This document shows, piece after piece, positions 24,201 to 32,228 of a stretch of 64,000 bases of DNA; position 1 is the stretch's first letter; each line of letters begins with the position of its first letter. Position numbers and translations under genes: made by a program. Origin of the DNA: Papio anubis (Eukaryota > Chordata > Mammalia > Primates > Cercopithecidae); contig NC_044995.1 in the NCBI RefSeq assembly GCF_008728515.1, positions 13,589,104 to 13,653,103 on the forward strand, written 5' to 3'. The notes below the pieces were generated by a model that did not search any database, was not told where the DNA came from, and saw only the letters and a program-made list of their open reading frames with translations.

Positions 24201-25890
24201 TGGAGAGACAAGTCCTGTGCTAATCGGCGAGAGACCCAGCACCCCCTGGTCTAGGAGGCAACATGGGTTGCCCTGGTTTGGGAGCAGTGTGGAGCCTACC
24301 TGGTCTGAGAGAAGACCCTGGTTCGTTCCCGGGGTGCATGGACCCTTTATGAGGAGTGTGTTTCAGAGTCATGAAAGTACAGGAAGAGCTCGGCCGGGGC
24401 TCAACTCTCAGGTGCTTGTTGAAGCCCAGGATGCTGTTACCTGGGAGAAAGACCCTGGCAGTCTATCCCTCTTACCCTCCCTGCCCCAACTTTCCAGGGC
24501 CTAGTTCCAGCCCACTCTTCTCCCTGCTGCCTGGGTATCGCGGCCACCCCAGTTTCCAGTCCTTGGTAAGCAAGCTCCGGAGCCAAGTGATGTCCATGGC
24601 CCGACCACAGCTGTCACACACAATCCTCACCGAGAAGAACTGGTAAGAGCTCTTTGCAGAGGGGGTCAATTTGAGGCACCTCACCCTGGTGTAGAGAGAA
24701 GGGGGCATCTCTTAGATCGGCATGACCTCATGAAGCCCCTCCTCTCCAGATCTCAGGTTCCTTTTCTGGAACAGTGATGATTGCTACTGTCTTGTAAGCA
24801 TCTCACCCACGCAGCAACATGCTGTTTCGTGTGACTTTGAATCCTCCTCATCAGCCAGCATCATGTAGGTCCTTGTCACCAGTTTTCCTGGTGGGGAAAT
24901 TTAGGCTCAGAGAAAAGTGTTACGTAGTAAGGCCACACATCTGTGGCTAGGAGTCATTTGATTGCTGGGAGTAGGACCAGTGACCGGATTTAGCTTAAGG
25001 AAGATTTATTCTAGGGACCTGATCACAGAAAACAGGGCCCTTCAGGAGATGGGAACCAGAAAGCCATCAGGGTCTCATTGTCCACACTTCTGCATTTGCC
25101 TTGGTTCCTGCCTGTGGCTTTCTCTCCCTGCTTTCGCTTGGCCCTGCCCTACCTCTGTGGCCCCTACTTTACATGACTTCTTTGTCCAGAGCCCTCAGCA
25201 TATGAGTCCAGGTCTCCCTCATCTTACTTCAAAGAGAAAAATTGGAAAGCTAAATAGCTTGACTGGGTGCAGCCTCTCTACCTTGGCTCCCACATCTGCA
25301 GTTGGCTGTGCCTGGAAGGGGTCAGGAGTGCAGACAAAGCAGCAGGAAGCCCCTCGGGGCTTGTAGGGCAGAGATGGGGCTGAGCTTTGCATCCCAGCTC
25401 TGCTCCTGCCGTGTGTCTAAACCAGGACCCAGAGGGGAGAGGGGGAAGATTGTGGGTTGTGCAGCTGCTGTTAGGTGTTTTCCATGTCGTAAGACTCTGG
25501 AGGGAGGTGGAAACTGAACCCTTACCCACAAAGCCAGCGGTGGGAGAAGTTTAGGTGGTGGAGACTTGAGGTCTTAGTCCAAGCCCTGGAACCTTCAGCT
25601 TCGCTTAACCTGGGTGAGCTAAGAAAAGTGGGGCCACCTCCCATCACTGTCAGGATCCTCCCTGTATCCCTGTTGAGGAGATTGGGCTCCAAGAGGTTCA
25701 GAGTCACATCTCAGGTCAGAAAAGGGGTCTCAGTTTCCCCACCTGTCCAGGGTTGTGCTGGGCTCGGGGAGCCCCGGCCAGGCAGCCCCGACTGTTGACC
25801 TCCTCTCACAGGTTCCACTATGCTGCCCGGATCTGGGATGGGGTGAAAAAGTCCTCTGCTTTGGCAGAGTACAGCCGCCTGCTGGCCTGA
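6136..25890 (+). CDS. SMG9: SMG9, subunit of the SMG1 kinase complex (nonsense-mediated mRNA decay)
   Basis: Thirteen coding exons join to 1563 bases, 520 codons plus stop, which is the length I know for human SMG9. Exons: 6136-6285, 8841-8915, 8995-9259, 9353-9450, 11972-12084, 16941-17052, 19255-19350, 19790-19875, 22983-23089, 23762-23869, 24048-24176, 24498-24642, 25812-25890. Every junction is GT-AG and every phase matches. Residues 1-50 are polar and arginine rich. Residues 76-160 are proline/alanine rich and probably disordered. A G-domain-like fold follows, with a P-loop GLQGTGKS at 211-218. In the known complex SMG9 pairs with SMG8 and binds SMG1, restraining phosphorylation of UPF1 until decay is triggered; it acts mainly in the cytoplasm. 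The start was chosen because ATG 6136 opens the conserved MSESGHSQPG N-terminus. Introns hold only repeats and unique filler. The promoter is a CpG island. No disabling change was seen. Confidence 0.97.
6320..6745 (+). repeat. Ancient interspersed repeat (TGAGCACCTGCCATGTGCCA family)
   Basis: GAGCACCTGCCATGTGCCAG, later AAGGTCTCTCTGAAGAGGTG and AAAGGCCCTGAGGTGG, match an old LINE-derived family. The family name was not resolved. Confidence 0.5.
6840..7045 (-). repeat. MIR SINE
   Basis: ACAGCTACCCCATGAAGTAG then GAGGAAAATGAGCCCCAGAG: reverse MIR. 7046-7720 holds unique intron sequence with a possible L2 trace. Confidence 0.55.
7725..7935. mobile_element. Probable Tigger-type DNA transposon fragment
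   Basis: TCCAAAATTCAAAATG, GCTCAACCAGTAAATA and CACTTCTGGTCCCAGGCATC match a TcMar-type element I remember. The ends are not clear. Confidence 0.4.
8320..8560 (-). repeat. MIR SINE
   Basis: GAGCACCTGCCATGTGTCAG, TCATAATCCTGTGAGGAAGG and GATGGGAAAATGAGGC in reverse MIR order. Confidence 0.6.
8590..8785 (+). repeat. MIR SINE
   Basis: TTTGTGACTTTGGGCAATC, CTTCATCTGTAAAGTGGGGG and TATCTCACAGGGCTGTTGG follow MIR. Confidence 0.7.
8841..8915 (+). CDS. SMG9: SMG9 exon 3
   Basis: Seventy-five bases between CACCACAG and GTGAGC encode residues 51-75 (DASEETSTSV to PPAER), phase 0 at both ends. Skipping this exon would keep the frame. Confidence 0.95.
8995..9259 (+). CDS. SMG9: SMG9 exon 4, proline-rich region
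   Basis: Only 79 bases of intron separate it from exon 3. It encodes residues 76-163, rich in Pro, Ala, Lys and Glu, with runs of PPPP. It ends one base into the next codon before GTGAGT. Confidence 0.95.
9353..9450 (+). CDS. SMG9: SMG9 exon 5
   Basis: The exon sits between TCTCCAG and GTACTG and encodes residues 164-196 (PVVGQAKLLP to CDSAIE). The preceding intron is 93 bases. It enters in phase 1 and leaves in phase 0. Confidence 0.95.
9788..10074 (+). repeat. Alu
   Basis: CTGTGGCTCATGCCTGTAAT to a poly-A with AAAGAACAAG. Confidence 0.93.
10695..11322 (-). repeat. Alu cluster with a tandemly duplicated right arm
   Basis: A partial Alu (10695-10848) abuts a full Alu (10849-11147). After it, GTTTTTATATTTTTGGTAGA to CACTGCACCCAGCC is repeated (11148-11283) and restarted once more (11284-11322). 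Confidence 0.9.
11972..12084 (+). CDS. SMG9: SMG9 exon 6, P-loop exon
   Basis: It encodes residues 197-233 plus two bases and carries GLQGTGKS (211-218), the nucleotide-binding loop of the G-like domain. The acceptor is TTTTCCCATAG and the donor GTGAGG. Confidence 0.95.
12370..12560 (+). repeat. MIR SINE
   Basis: GGTTGACCTTGGGCAGGTGA then TGAATACCTGGCACAGAGC follow MIR. 12561-13040 is unique intron sequence. Confidence 0.55.
13042..13341 (-). repeat. Alu
   Basis: Older Alu: GAGACAGGGTCCTGTTCTT to GTGAGCCACCACCC. Confidence 0.93.
13770..14053 (-). repeat. Alu
   Basis: Poly-T, GAGACAGTCTCGCTCTGTCG to GACCGCGCCTGGCC. Confidence 0.94.
14180..14400 (+). repeat. Ancient interspersed repeat, same family as 6320
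   Basis: TTACTATGTGCCAGGCACTG, GGTGCTGGGGATACAACGG and TGGGGCTTATGTTTTAAT. It resumes after the Alus at 15045-15250 (TGGTGAGGGAAGGCCTTCC). Confidence 0.55.
14420..15040 (-). repeat. AluJ-like element split by a younger Alu
   Basis: The outer Alu runs 14420-14697 and resumes 14986-15040 (TTGTAGAGATGAGGTCTTGC). The inner Alu is 14698-14985. Confidence 0.85.
15250..15780 (+). repeat. L2 LINE fragment
   Basis: CTTTCAAACCACAATCGGAT, CTCATAGGCCAAAGCC and GCAGCCCTTCCTGGC follow the L2 3' region. Confidence 0.55.
15790..15985 (-). repeat. MIR SINE
   Basis: TACCCTGATTTTACAGATTT, TTTGCCCAAGTGACAGAGTC and the reverse MIR end. Confidence 0.55.
15987..16300 (-). repeat. AluY of Old World monkey type (AluYRa-like)
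   Basis: CACCTCGCCTGGCTAGTTTT has CTAG before the T run, the AluYRa form. The rest is close to AluY. Confidence 0.75.
16470..16722 (-). repeat. MIR SINE
   Basis: CCCCATTTTACAGATAAGGA, AAAGCCACACAGCTAGG and GCTGGGATCTGAATCC: a clear reverse MIR. Confidence 0.7.
16941..17052 (+). CDS. SMG9: SMG9 exon 7
   Basis: It follows CTCCACAG and ends at a CAG before GTGCCA. It encodes the AYVFRAQSAE to FLDTQ part of the G-like domain. The residue after Arg234 is Ala here; I recall Thr in human, not checked. Confidence 0.94.
17280..17500 (+). repeat. MIR SINE
   Basis: GTGTGGGCCCTGGAGAA through GAGTGATTTTAAGTT to GACCTGGCACAAGATTAG. Confidence 0.5.
17530..17760 (+). repeat. L2 LINE fragment
   Basis: GGCAAAGTCCAGATTCCTTA and GCATTCAGAAGGTATGGC follow L2. 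Confidence 0.45.
17765..18068 (-). repeat. AluYRa-type Alu
   Basis: GTGGCCGGATCTCAGCTCAC (17825) and CCCGGCTAGTTTTTTGTATT (17926) are the changes I associate with Old World monkey AluYRa. It is nearly full length and little diverged. 18069-19254 after it is unique intron sequence with no gene seen. Confidence 0.82.
19255..19350 (+). CDS. SMG9: SMG9 exon 8
   Basis: Ninety-six bases, phase 0 at both ends, between TTGCTGCAG and GTGAGG. It encodes PILSPSILDH to HTYVEMQ. Confidence 0.95.
19480..19685 (+). repeat. MIR SINE
   Basis: CAGGCAAGTCATTTCCC, GCCTGTGTAAAATGGGGG and GTGGGCACACAGTAGC follow MIR. Confidence 0.55.
19790..19875 (+). CDS. SMG9: SMG9 exon 9
   Basis: It follows CACCCTCAG and precedes GTGAGG. 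It encodes SLQIAAFLFT to LSLY plus two bases, including the hydrophobic strand CHVVIVV of the G-like core. Confidence 0.95.
19975..20835 (+). repeat. L2 LINE fragment split by an Alu
   Basis: Flanks such as CCAGAATAAATCCAAAGTC and, past the Alu, AAGCCCCAGGAGGGCAAGG and GTGCCTGGCACACAGTAG are L2. Confidence 0.65.
20162..20477 (-). repeat. Alu with (TTTA)n tail
   Basis: (TTTA)n, GAGATGGAGTCTCGCTCTAT to GCCACCGCGTCCGGCC. About 20 bases of the middle are altered at 20368. Confidence 0.93.
21200..21315 (+). repeat. MIR fragment
   Basis: CTCCTCAGTTCCTCATCAGC to TAAAGCATTCAGCG. 20836-21199 and 21316-21759 look unique. Confidence 0.45.
21760..22760 (+). mobile_element. L1M LINE 3' end split by an Alu
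   Basis: ATATCCACTCAAAAACCTAC joins across the Alu to TTTATAGCAGCTGTATCCAT. It continues through CAATGGAATACTGTTCAGC to GCTGTGAACCTAAAACTGCT, the end of an old L1. Confidence 0.75.
21833..22135 (-). repeat. Alu with an unusually diverged first 60 bases
   Basis: After poly-T the head reads GATTGGGTTTTCGCCCTTTC, far from consensus. From 21905 on it is a normal Alu. Confidence 0.88.
22983..23089 (+). CDS. SMG9: SMG9 exon 10
   Basis: The acceptor tract is C-rich (CACCCCAAACCCCAAG) and the donor is GTGAGA. It encodes RFLQTAEMVK and a serine-rich stretch (HESSSSSGSDEG), then EYYPHL. Confidence 0.94.
23400..23640 (+). repeat. Probable L2 fragment
   Basis: TTCTGCAAAGACCCAGCTCA and GGGTCCCCAGCATTGCCC resemble L2. 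Confidence 0.4.
23762..23869 (+). CDS. SMG9: SMG9 exon 11
   Basis: The acceptor is CACCCTCAG and the donor GTGAGG. It encodes VFLQNKARRE to SHLRYK with a split glycine at the end, a basic helical segment. Confidence 0.95.
24048..24176 (+). CDS. SMG9: SMG9 exon 12
   Basis: It sits between TCCTCCAG and GTACAG and encodes TLSMLQCNVF to ENPPRA. The intron before it is 178 bases. Confidence 0.95.
24498..24642 (+). CDS. SMG9: SMG9 exon 13
   Basis: It sits between TTTCCAG and GTAAGA and encodes GPSSSPLFSL to ILTEKN with a split Trp codon. Confidence 0.95.
24780..24970 (-). repeat. MIR fragment
   Basis: GGTGGGGAAATTTAGGCTCAG and AAGGCCACACATCTGTGG are a weak reverse MIR. 24971-25811 is unique intron sequence. 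Confidence 0.45.
25812..25890 (+). CDS. SMG9: SMG9 exon 14, last coding segment
   Basis: It follows CTCACAG, completes Trp, then encodes FHYAARIWDG to YSRLLA and ends at TGA 25888-25890. The exon continues as 3' UTR. Confidence 0.96.
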
Positions 25891-26340
25891 GGCCAAGGAG
25901 AGGAATGTCACGCAGGGGACCTCCTGGGTCCCCAGTGGACGGCGAGGGAGCACAAACATCCGTCCCCCACTGGGGTGGAGAGCAGCAACAGGCCTGATGG
26001 ATGAGGGATCGTGGCTTCCCGGCCCAGAGACATGAGGTGTCCAGGGCCAGGTCCCCCACCCTCAGTTGGGGGCTGTTCAGGGGGTGACTGTGAGCGATTC
26101 CCCCCACCCCAGCCTGAGATGGGGCTGTCCATCCTACGTCCTCCACAGGGACAAGCAGTGGGAGGAGTCTGAATGGGCACCAGGAAGCCCTGGCTCCATC
26201 TTGACTTCCTTTTTCAGGGACAGGAGCAACAGGTCCCTCTTCCCTGACTCTAAGCCCTTCCCTGTAAGGTGAGGCAGGGTCTGGAGAGCTCTTTATTGGA
26301 GCAGATCTGGTGGTTCAAATAAACACAGTCATGCAAGCCT
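25891..26340 (+). other. SMG9: SMG9 3' UTR
   Basis: About 450 bases of unique, fairly GC-rich sequence run from the stop codon to the polyadenylation region. The 3' edge is set about 17 bases after the AATAAA. Confidence 0.75.
26318..26323 (+). terminator. SMG9: SMG9 polyadenylation signal AATAAA
   Basis: A canonical hexamer with a T/G-rich stretch (TGTTCTTGTATT) 15-30 bases downstream. It is the first AATAAA after the SMG9 stop. Confidence 0.85.
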
Positions 26341-26639
26341 GTTCTTGTATTCCATTTACTCCTCTACCCAACATGCAGCTCTGGGAAGCAGGACAAATTG
26401 GACGCCCAGCCCTTGTGGACAGATCATCCCCTGACTACCCATTGGAGTCTGAACAAGCTTCCCTCAGGGCCACATTCACTGTGGGTCATAGAGTTGTGGG
26501 GAACAGATGGAGACCAGTCTCCGCTAAGAAGGAAGTCCCTAGAAGGGGTTATTCTGTTTCCGGGGGTGGTATCACGCCTCCCCTGTGTATGTTTTGGATG
26601 GGAAAATACACTGTGCAGCTGAGTACAGAAACTACCCTG

Positions 26640-27240
26640 GTGTCTTCTGCTCTCACTTAAAGACAGTTGCCTGCCTTTGAGTTAAATGCCCAGTTGAATA
26701 CAATGCCTGGCCGGGCATGGTGGCTCATGCCTGTAATCCTAGCCAAGGCAGGCAGATCACTTGAGGTCAGGAGTTCAAGACCAGCCTGGCCAACATGGTG
26801 AAACCCCGTCTCTACTAAAAATACAAAAAAAATTAGCTGGTGCACGCCTGTAATCCTAGCTACTTGAGGACTGCTTGAGCCTGGGAGGCAGAGGTTGCAG
26901 TGAGCCACGGTCACGCCACTGCACACTCCAGGTTGGGCAACAGAGAGACTCCATCTCAAAAAAAAAAAAAAAAAAAAAAAATACAATGCTTATTTTTGGT
27001 TTAAAAAACAGAACTTGTCCTTAAATGTAGTAAGTACTTACCCTTAATCCAAGTACCATGCCTCACCTGTACAGACTGTGCCTTCTGTTGGTTAAATACA
27101 GTGACTTTCCTCTCATAAACCTCTTTTTGCTTAGAAACAGCAACCCCTACCTTTAAACCCAGAACCTACCCTCAGTTAAATCCACTCTCCGATTTGGTAC
27201 AGTACCAACCCTCATCTGCTCAGTTAAATACAGTGCATAA
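26640..27240. repeat. Degenerate tandem repeat just past SMG9
   Basis: Diverged copies of a roughly 25-45 base unit recur, with core GTTAAATACAGTG and a CTACCCTCA-like tail. Copies are near 26680, 26695, 26985, 27095, 27175 and 27222. An Alu (26710-26981) splits the array. I do not recognise the family. Confidence 0.5.
26710..26981 (+). repeat. Alu, shortened
   Basis: GGCCGGGCATGGTGGCTCAT to a long poly-A; pieces of both arms are missing. 27241-28139 after the flanking repeat is unique sequence without a gene. Confidence 0.93.
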
Positions 27241-28819
27241 TCTTAGTTTGAGGTTTCCCAAAGTATGTCTCCAATTTGGTCTCGCCACCCCAAATTAATC
27301 CACCATTCAGTAAAGCAGTCAGCTCCAGTCCAGCTAGCTGAGTCTGTTCAGCCACTGCCCTCCCCGTGCCCCTCCAACCTGTGGCACATCTTTGTCTCCC
27401 TGGTTTCGTCCTGCTTTCAGCTATCCCATACAGCCCTGGTGTTTCATACCATAGGGATCCGGGGCCTTTTGAGAAACAACTGAAGTGGGGAAGGGCAGGG
27501 GGGTCCGTGAAGAAAGCGCTCAGTAGGGCCAGAGAAGGTCAGGCCAGAAGTGGACAGAATGCCAGTCTCTACAGAGGGCTGAGGCCTGGGAGGTAGGAGG
27601 TCCAGCACAGGCTCTGGCGTGGCCACTTCCTGACTGACCATAGTAGGCAAGGAGCCTTCCCTCCCCTGGTCATTATTTCAACATTAAGGTCATCCTCAAG
27701 GCCCTTCACAGCTGTGACATTCACTGCCCTCTTACCGAAATGCTTCTAAATCCTTTGCCCCACTGTTGTGGTCTATACCGAACCCTCCTGACCATCCTCT
27801 CCAGCTAGATAACTGAACTCTTCCCTGCCTCGTCAAAACTTCTGCCCCGTGTCTCATCCGCACCCCTACTTCCCCAGGGGGTCTGCCTGCTGGTTGATTT
27901 GGGGGTTTGCCAGAGTAGGAAAGGTAGTGGGGGCAACAGCCAGAGAAGGATGGGAGACCCAAGGCAAGACAGCACCAGACAGCACGCGTCTCAGTCCAGG
28001 AGAGCAGGAGTTTCAGTTTCTTCATCCCAGCACCTTTCAGCACACGGCTGGGGACAGGTAGAACTGTGTCCTCCCAGCCCTAACCTGCCACCTCCTGCTG
28101 GCCCAGCTCAGGGCTGAGATTGTTGATTGGATTCACTTGTGATCTTGTGGCCAGTGTTGCCAAGGAAGGTCTGAATCAGCACACTTGGTTTCCCTGGCTG
28201 CCAAATCCAGGCCGTGTGAAGCGTGCGGTAGATGGTGGTGAAGGAGGTGCTGCAGGTGACCAGGGTGCCCAGGATGGGTGAAAGGAGGCACCTCTGGAAA
28301 CCCGGCCTAGCATTTCCACCACCAGCACTGTGGTGATCTGGTGACCTTGGTCCGAAGGCCCTGTCCCACCGCCAGGGTTTTGTGCAGGGGCTGGCCCGTT
28401 GAGGCAGTTTGACAGAGGAGTCACACTGGCAGTAGCCTTCTGAACAGTGGGTAGGTATGTACAGGTCACCTGCCACCGCCTTTACACCCAGCGGAGGACT
28501 CAGGCTGATGTTGCTGGCAGACCACTGTCGATACCAGCTAGATAGGCTGCTGCAGGGAGGTCTTTTGCTCTAGGATGGGCTGTAAGATAGGCCTGGCCAC
28601 CAGGAATGCTTGCTGCTTGTGGCTCTCCAGTCCCTTCACCATCATTCCCAGCAGGTGGAACTCACCCTTTTCAATTCAGACACAGGAATACATCGGTATC
28701 CTTCTCACCCTCCGCTGCAGGAAACGAGCACCGCTCAATCAGCTTCTACATGGGAGCAGGCCATGTGATGCTGGCAGCTGCCTGGGCTCAAGCGCCTGTC
28801 ACGAGCACAGCACTTGGCT

Positions 28820-29002
28820 TAAGAATGTCAGCCCTGCAGCCAGGCTGCGTATGTTCACATCCCAGCTTTGCCATCTACCACCTGTGGGGCGTTGGACAAG
28901 TTGCCAAAGCTTGCTGGGCATCTGTTTTGTCTGCAAAATAAGGTGATGATTGTACCTACCTCCTAGAGGTGTTGTGGTGATTGAGTTCATGATAATTGTG
29001 TC
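28820..29002 (+). repeat. MIR SINE, 5' part, inside the IRG pseudogene
   Basis: The sequence follows the MIR consensus (CATCCCAGCTTTGCCA ... CTACCTCCTAGAGGTGTTGTG). The 3' part resumes at 29421 (CCTCAATAAATGTTAG), so the LTR between them landed in the MIR. Confidence 0.7.
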
Positions 29003-29420
29003 TGTTTTAGTCGGTTCTTGCCTTGATGTAAAGAAATACCTGAGACTGGGCAATTTATAAAGAAAAGGGGTTTAACTGGCTCAGTTCTGCAGGCTGTACC
29101 AGAAGCATGGTGCTGGCATCTGCTCGGCTTCCGAGGAGGCCTCAGGAAACTTATCATCATGGCGGAAGGTGAAGTGGGAGCAGGTACTTCACATGCCCAG
29201 AGCAGGGACAAGAGAGAGGGGAGGTGGCATACACTTCAAAACAACCAGATCTCACAGAACGAATTCACTGTCGTGAGGACAGTACCAAGGGGTTGGTGCT
29301 AAACCATTCATGTGAAACCATCCCCATGATCCAGTCCCTCCCAGCACGCCCCACCTCCAACAGTGGGGACTACAATTGGACATGAGATTTGGTGGGGACA
29401 CAGATCCAAACCATATCAGT
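29003..29420 (-). mobile_element. Solo MST-type LTR (ERVL-MaLR)
   Basis: Reverse-strand match to the MST LTR: GAAATACCTGAGACTGGG, AAGCATGGTGCTGGCATC, GATCCAGTCCCTCC, and an end at CCAAACCATATCA. No internal retroviral sequence adjoins it. It is inserted in a MIR that lies in the IRG pseudogene. Confidence 0.75.
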
Positions 29421-29468
29421 GCCTGACCTATGCTGAGCCTCAATAAATGTTAGATGCCACCATCATCC
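29421..29468 (+). repeat. MIR SINE, 3' part
   Basis: GCCTGACCTATGCTGAGC followed by CTCAATAAATGTTAGATG is the 3' end of the MIR that begins at 28820. Confidence 0.65.
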
Positions 29469-30810
29469 ACAGGTGCCAGGTCTGCATTGGCCACATAGCA
29501 TTTTGCAGTCCTCTAACTTTGCAGATACATGAGCCAATACATCCTCTTTTTTCTCCTTAATGCACGTGATTGGTCTCTGTCACCAGTGACTGAGAAGTGC
29601 GGACTCTTAGGGAGTGGCAACTGAAAAGCATTATTTCACTGTGGAGTCTAGTTCAGCCATGTGATGGTACCTGGGGTGACACCTTTTCCCACTCTGGGCC
29701 TGTGCTGGAAGGTGAAGGTGAAGAGGTAGGCAGTCTCTCAAGGGTCCAGGCCCTCCTTCTCTGCCACCAGTCCCCCAGAGCCTTTGCCTGACCCTCCAGC
29801 TACTGTCGACAGCCATCCAGGATCTGGCTGAGCCCACTCGCCTCAGAGAGGGTGCTGGGGTGGCAGCTGTGGGGGTGGCAAACTCCATCTTGGAACAAAG
29901 GAAGGAGAAACGCCCTGCTGCAGGATCTCGCCAGCCAGCTGGGCATGGTTGGTGGTCAGATGCTCTGATGCAATGATAATGAGGTTGTAACGGTCCAGCA
30001 GCACCTGCTGGAGGTACTTGTTAGCCTGGAAAGTGGGCATGCCTATGCCTGGAGGGTCTGATGATGACTGTGGATGCAGGTAGGCTGTAGGGTCCACAGC
30101 CATTTCCATCACACCCATGCAGACTGAGTTGGGGTCTTCATTTCGTAGCCTCTCATGGTGTTGATAGGTCAACTTGCCTGAGCCTGTGGCCCTGGTAGTG
30201 CCAATGTGCACCCTGACATTCTCCAATGAACAAAATGTGGCCTGCAACTTGGCAGCAACTGCTGGCAGATTCCACACCTTGCAGGCCTCTGTCAGAGCCC
30301 TCGCCACCTCTCATGATAGCATCAGTCTCTTGAACTGGCTGAGGGCTGGCTGGGCTGTACTTGCCCCGTAGGTTGCCTGATCCCTAGTTCTCCAGCTTCA
30401 GAACTTGGTGACCCTCAGCAGAACAGGTGAGGGAGTATTTTCACCCTGAGTTACCCATTCTCCAATCCCTCTGCATGCCTGTCATAAATGTGTTACAATA
30501 TACTTGCTGCCTTGGCATCCACTTTTAGGCCTGACACACATTGTTTGAAACCCAGTGAAAACCTCCTCACCTTAGCCTCATTAAAACTTCCCCTTCCCCT
30601 TGTGGCTTGCAGTTTAGCCCACCTGTTCTTCATCTCACCAACCCAAAACCCAACAACATCCTACAGTGGCTGACCATGGCCCTATGGGATGGTCAGTCAA
30701 CATCAGAGCCATGTAAATAAGTTCCCGCTTCAAGCATGTTTTCTTTAAAATAGCCATCCACAACCACCATTGGAAATTCTAAAGGAATACAGGCATAGGT
30801 CCACAGGTTC

Positions 30811-31126
30811 TTTGCTTTTTTTTTTTTTTTTTTTTTAATTTGAAACAGAGTCTATCTCTGTTGCCTAGGCTGGAGTGCAATGGTGCAATCTCGGCTCACT
30901 GCAACCTCCGGCCTCCCGGGTTCAAGTGATTCTCCTGCCTCAGCCTCCTGAGTAGCTGGGATTACAGGTGCCTGCCACCACCCCTGGCTAATTGTTTTGT
31001 ATTTTTAGTGGAGATGGGGTTTCACTATATGTTGGCATGCTGGTCTCAAACTCCTGACCTCAGGTGATCCGCCCACCTCAGCCTCCCAAAGTGCTGGGAT
31101 TACAGGTGTGAGCCACCGCACACGGC
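30811..31126 (-). repeat. Alu
   Basis: Poly-T, TGAAACAGAGTCTATCTCTG to GAGCCACCGCACACGGC. 30361-30810 before it is unique or unrecognised. Confidence 0.94.
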
Positions 31127-31318
31127 TCTCCATGACTGTTTGACACTATCTTTTGATTCCCTAAAAATGTTTAAAGAATTTCCACTAGATAATGCTGAAC
31201 TAGCTGAACTATGGATATGGATGGATCGTATCTGAAAGATGACAATGGTAAAAACTGTGCAAGCTATGTAGTTACCACTTCCTTCGAAGTTGCTGAAGCC
31301 ACCCCCTTATCTGTGGCT

Positions 31319-31620
31319 ACTTTTTTTTTTTCTTTTGAGATGGAGTCTTGCTCTGTCGCCCAAGCTGGAGTACAGTGGCACAATCTCAGCTCACTGCAAC
31401 CTCTGCCCACTGGATTCAAGCAATTTTCCTGTCTCAGCCTCCCGAGTAGCTGGGATTACAGGCACCCACCACCATGCCCGGCCAATTTTTTTGTATTTTC
31501 AGTAGAGACAGGGTTTCGTCATGTGGGCCAGTCTGGTCCTGACCTCCTGACCTCAAGTGATCTGCCTACCTCGGCCTCCCAAAGTGCTGAGATTACAGGT
31601 GTGAGCTGCTGCGCCTAGCC
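31319..31620 (-). repeat. Alu inside RNase H remnant
   Basis: TTTTGAGATGGAGTCTTGC to GTGAGCTGCTGCGCCTAGCC. Confidence 0.94.
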
Positions 31621-32228
31621 CCTGTGGCTACTTCTGCCCAACAAACTAAACTCACTGCCCTTACCTGGGCTGGCCTCGTGAAAGGGCAATCTGTTACTCT
31701 ATGCAGATAGTACATATGCCTTTGGGGTTGCTCCTGATTTTGGACTGCTATGGAAATGAAGGGGTTTCCTCACTTCCACTGGAGATCGAATTAAAAATGG
31801 ATCCTATATACAGGACTTACTGGATGCCATCCAGCTGCCAGCTGCCTTGGCTATTATGGAAACTTCCGGACATTCAAGCTGAGCCTCTGCGGAAGCTAGA
31901 GGAAACAGCTTTGGCTGATATGCCACAAAGGATGCTGCTGTTAAAGGTTCGGTTCCTCAAATCTCTCTCGTGGCCCAGCTAAAAGAGCCACCAAAAGATG
32001 ATCTAAAAATGATTACCAAAGATGCACAAAATTGGGCACCAGAAACCAAAAAACAAAATTGGAAAGATCACGCTGCTAGTTCAATGATTTGGAAAAAAAA
32101 AAAAAGCCTGATAACTAGTTCTCTCCAACTCAATATTGTTAACTACAGTACAGAATTTGACTCACTGGGGAACTTACAAATTATTTTATGAAACAATATT
32201 AGGGGGAGTGACATTAAAAGAAGCTGTA

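Larger units (their letters stand above)
28140..30360 (-). pseudogene. Decayed immunity-related GTPase (IRG) pseudogene
   Basis: The - strand reads as a broken IRG protein, colinear with IRGC 8-10 kb away. Block 1 (about 29740-30360) holds the N-terminal helices, a P-loop remnant GTTRATGSGK (GSGK at 30173-30184), a switch-like MGVMEMAVDP, and DPPGIG in place of the G3 motif DLPGxG (30041-30058). Then comes KYLQQVLLDRYNLIII and, after a frameshift near 29890, a segment ending GLSQILDGCRQ before a stop. Block 2 (about 28480-28760) matches the end of the G domain and the helix that follows (SHKQQAFLVA, EQKTSLQQ). Block 3 (about 28140-28480) matches the C-terminal helices (PILGTLVTCSTSFTTIYR). 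At least four in-frame stops and several frameshifts are seen, and the GTPase G4 TKxD is gone. A MIR and an MST LTR separate blocks 1 and 2. It converges with SMG9 and shares IRGC's strand. Whether it derives from an IRGC duplicate or from another IRG subfamily is open. Confidence 0.85.
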
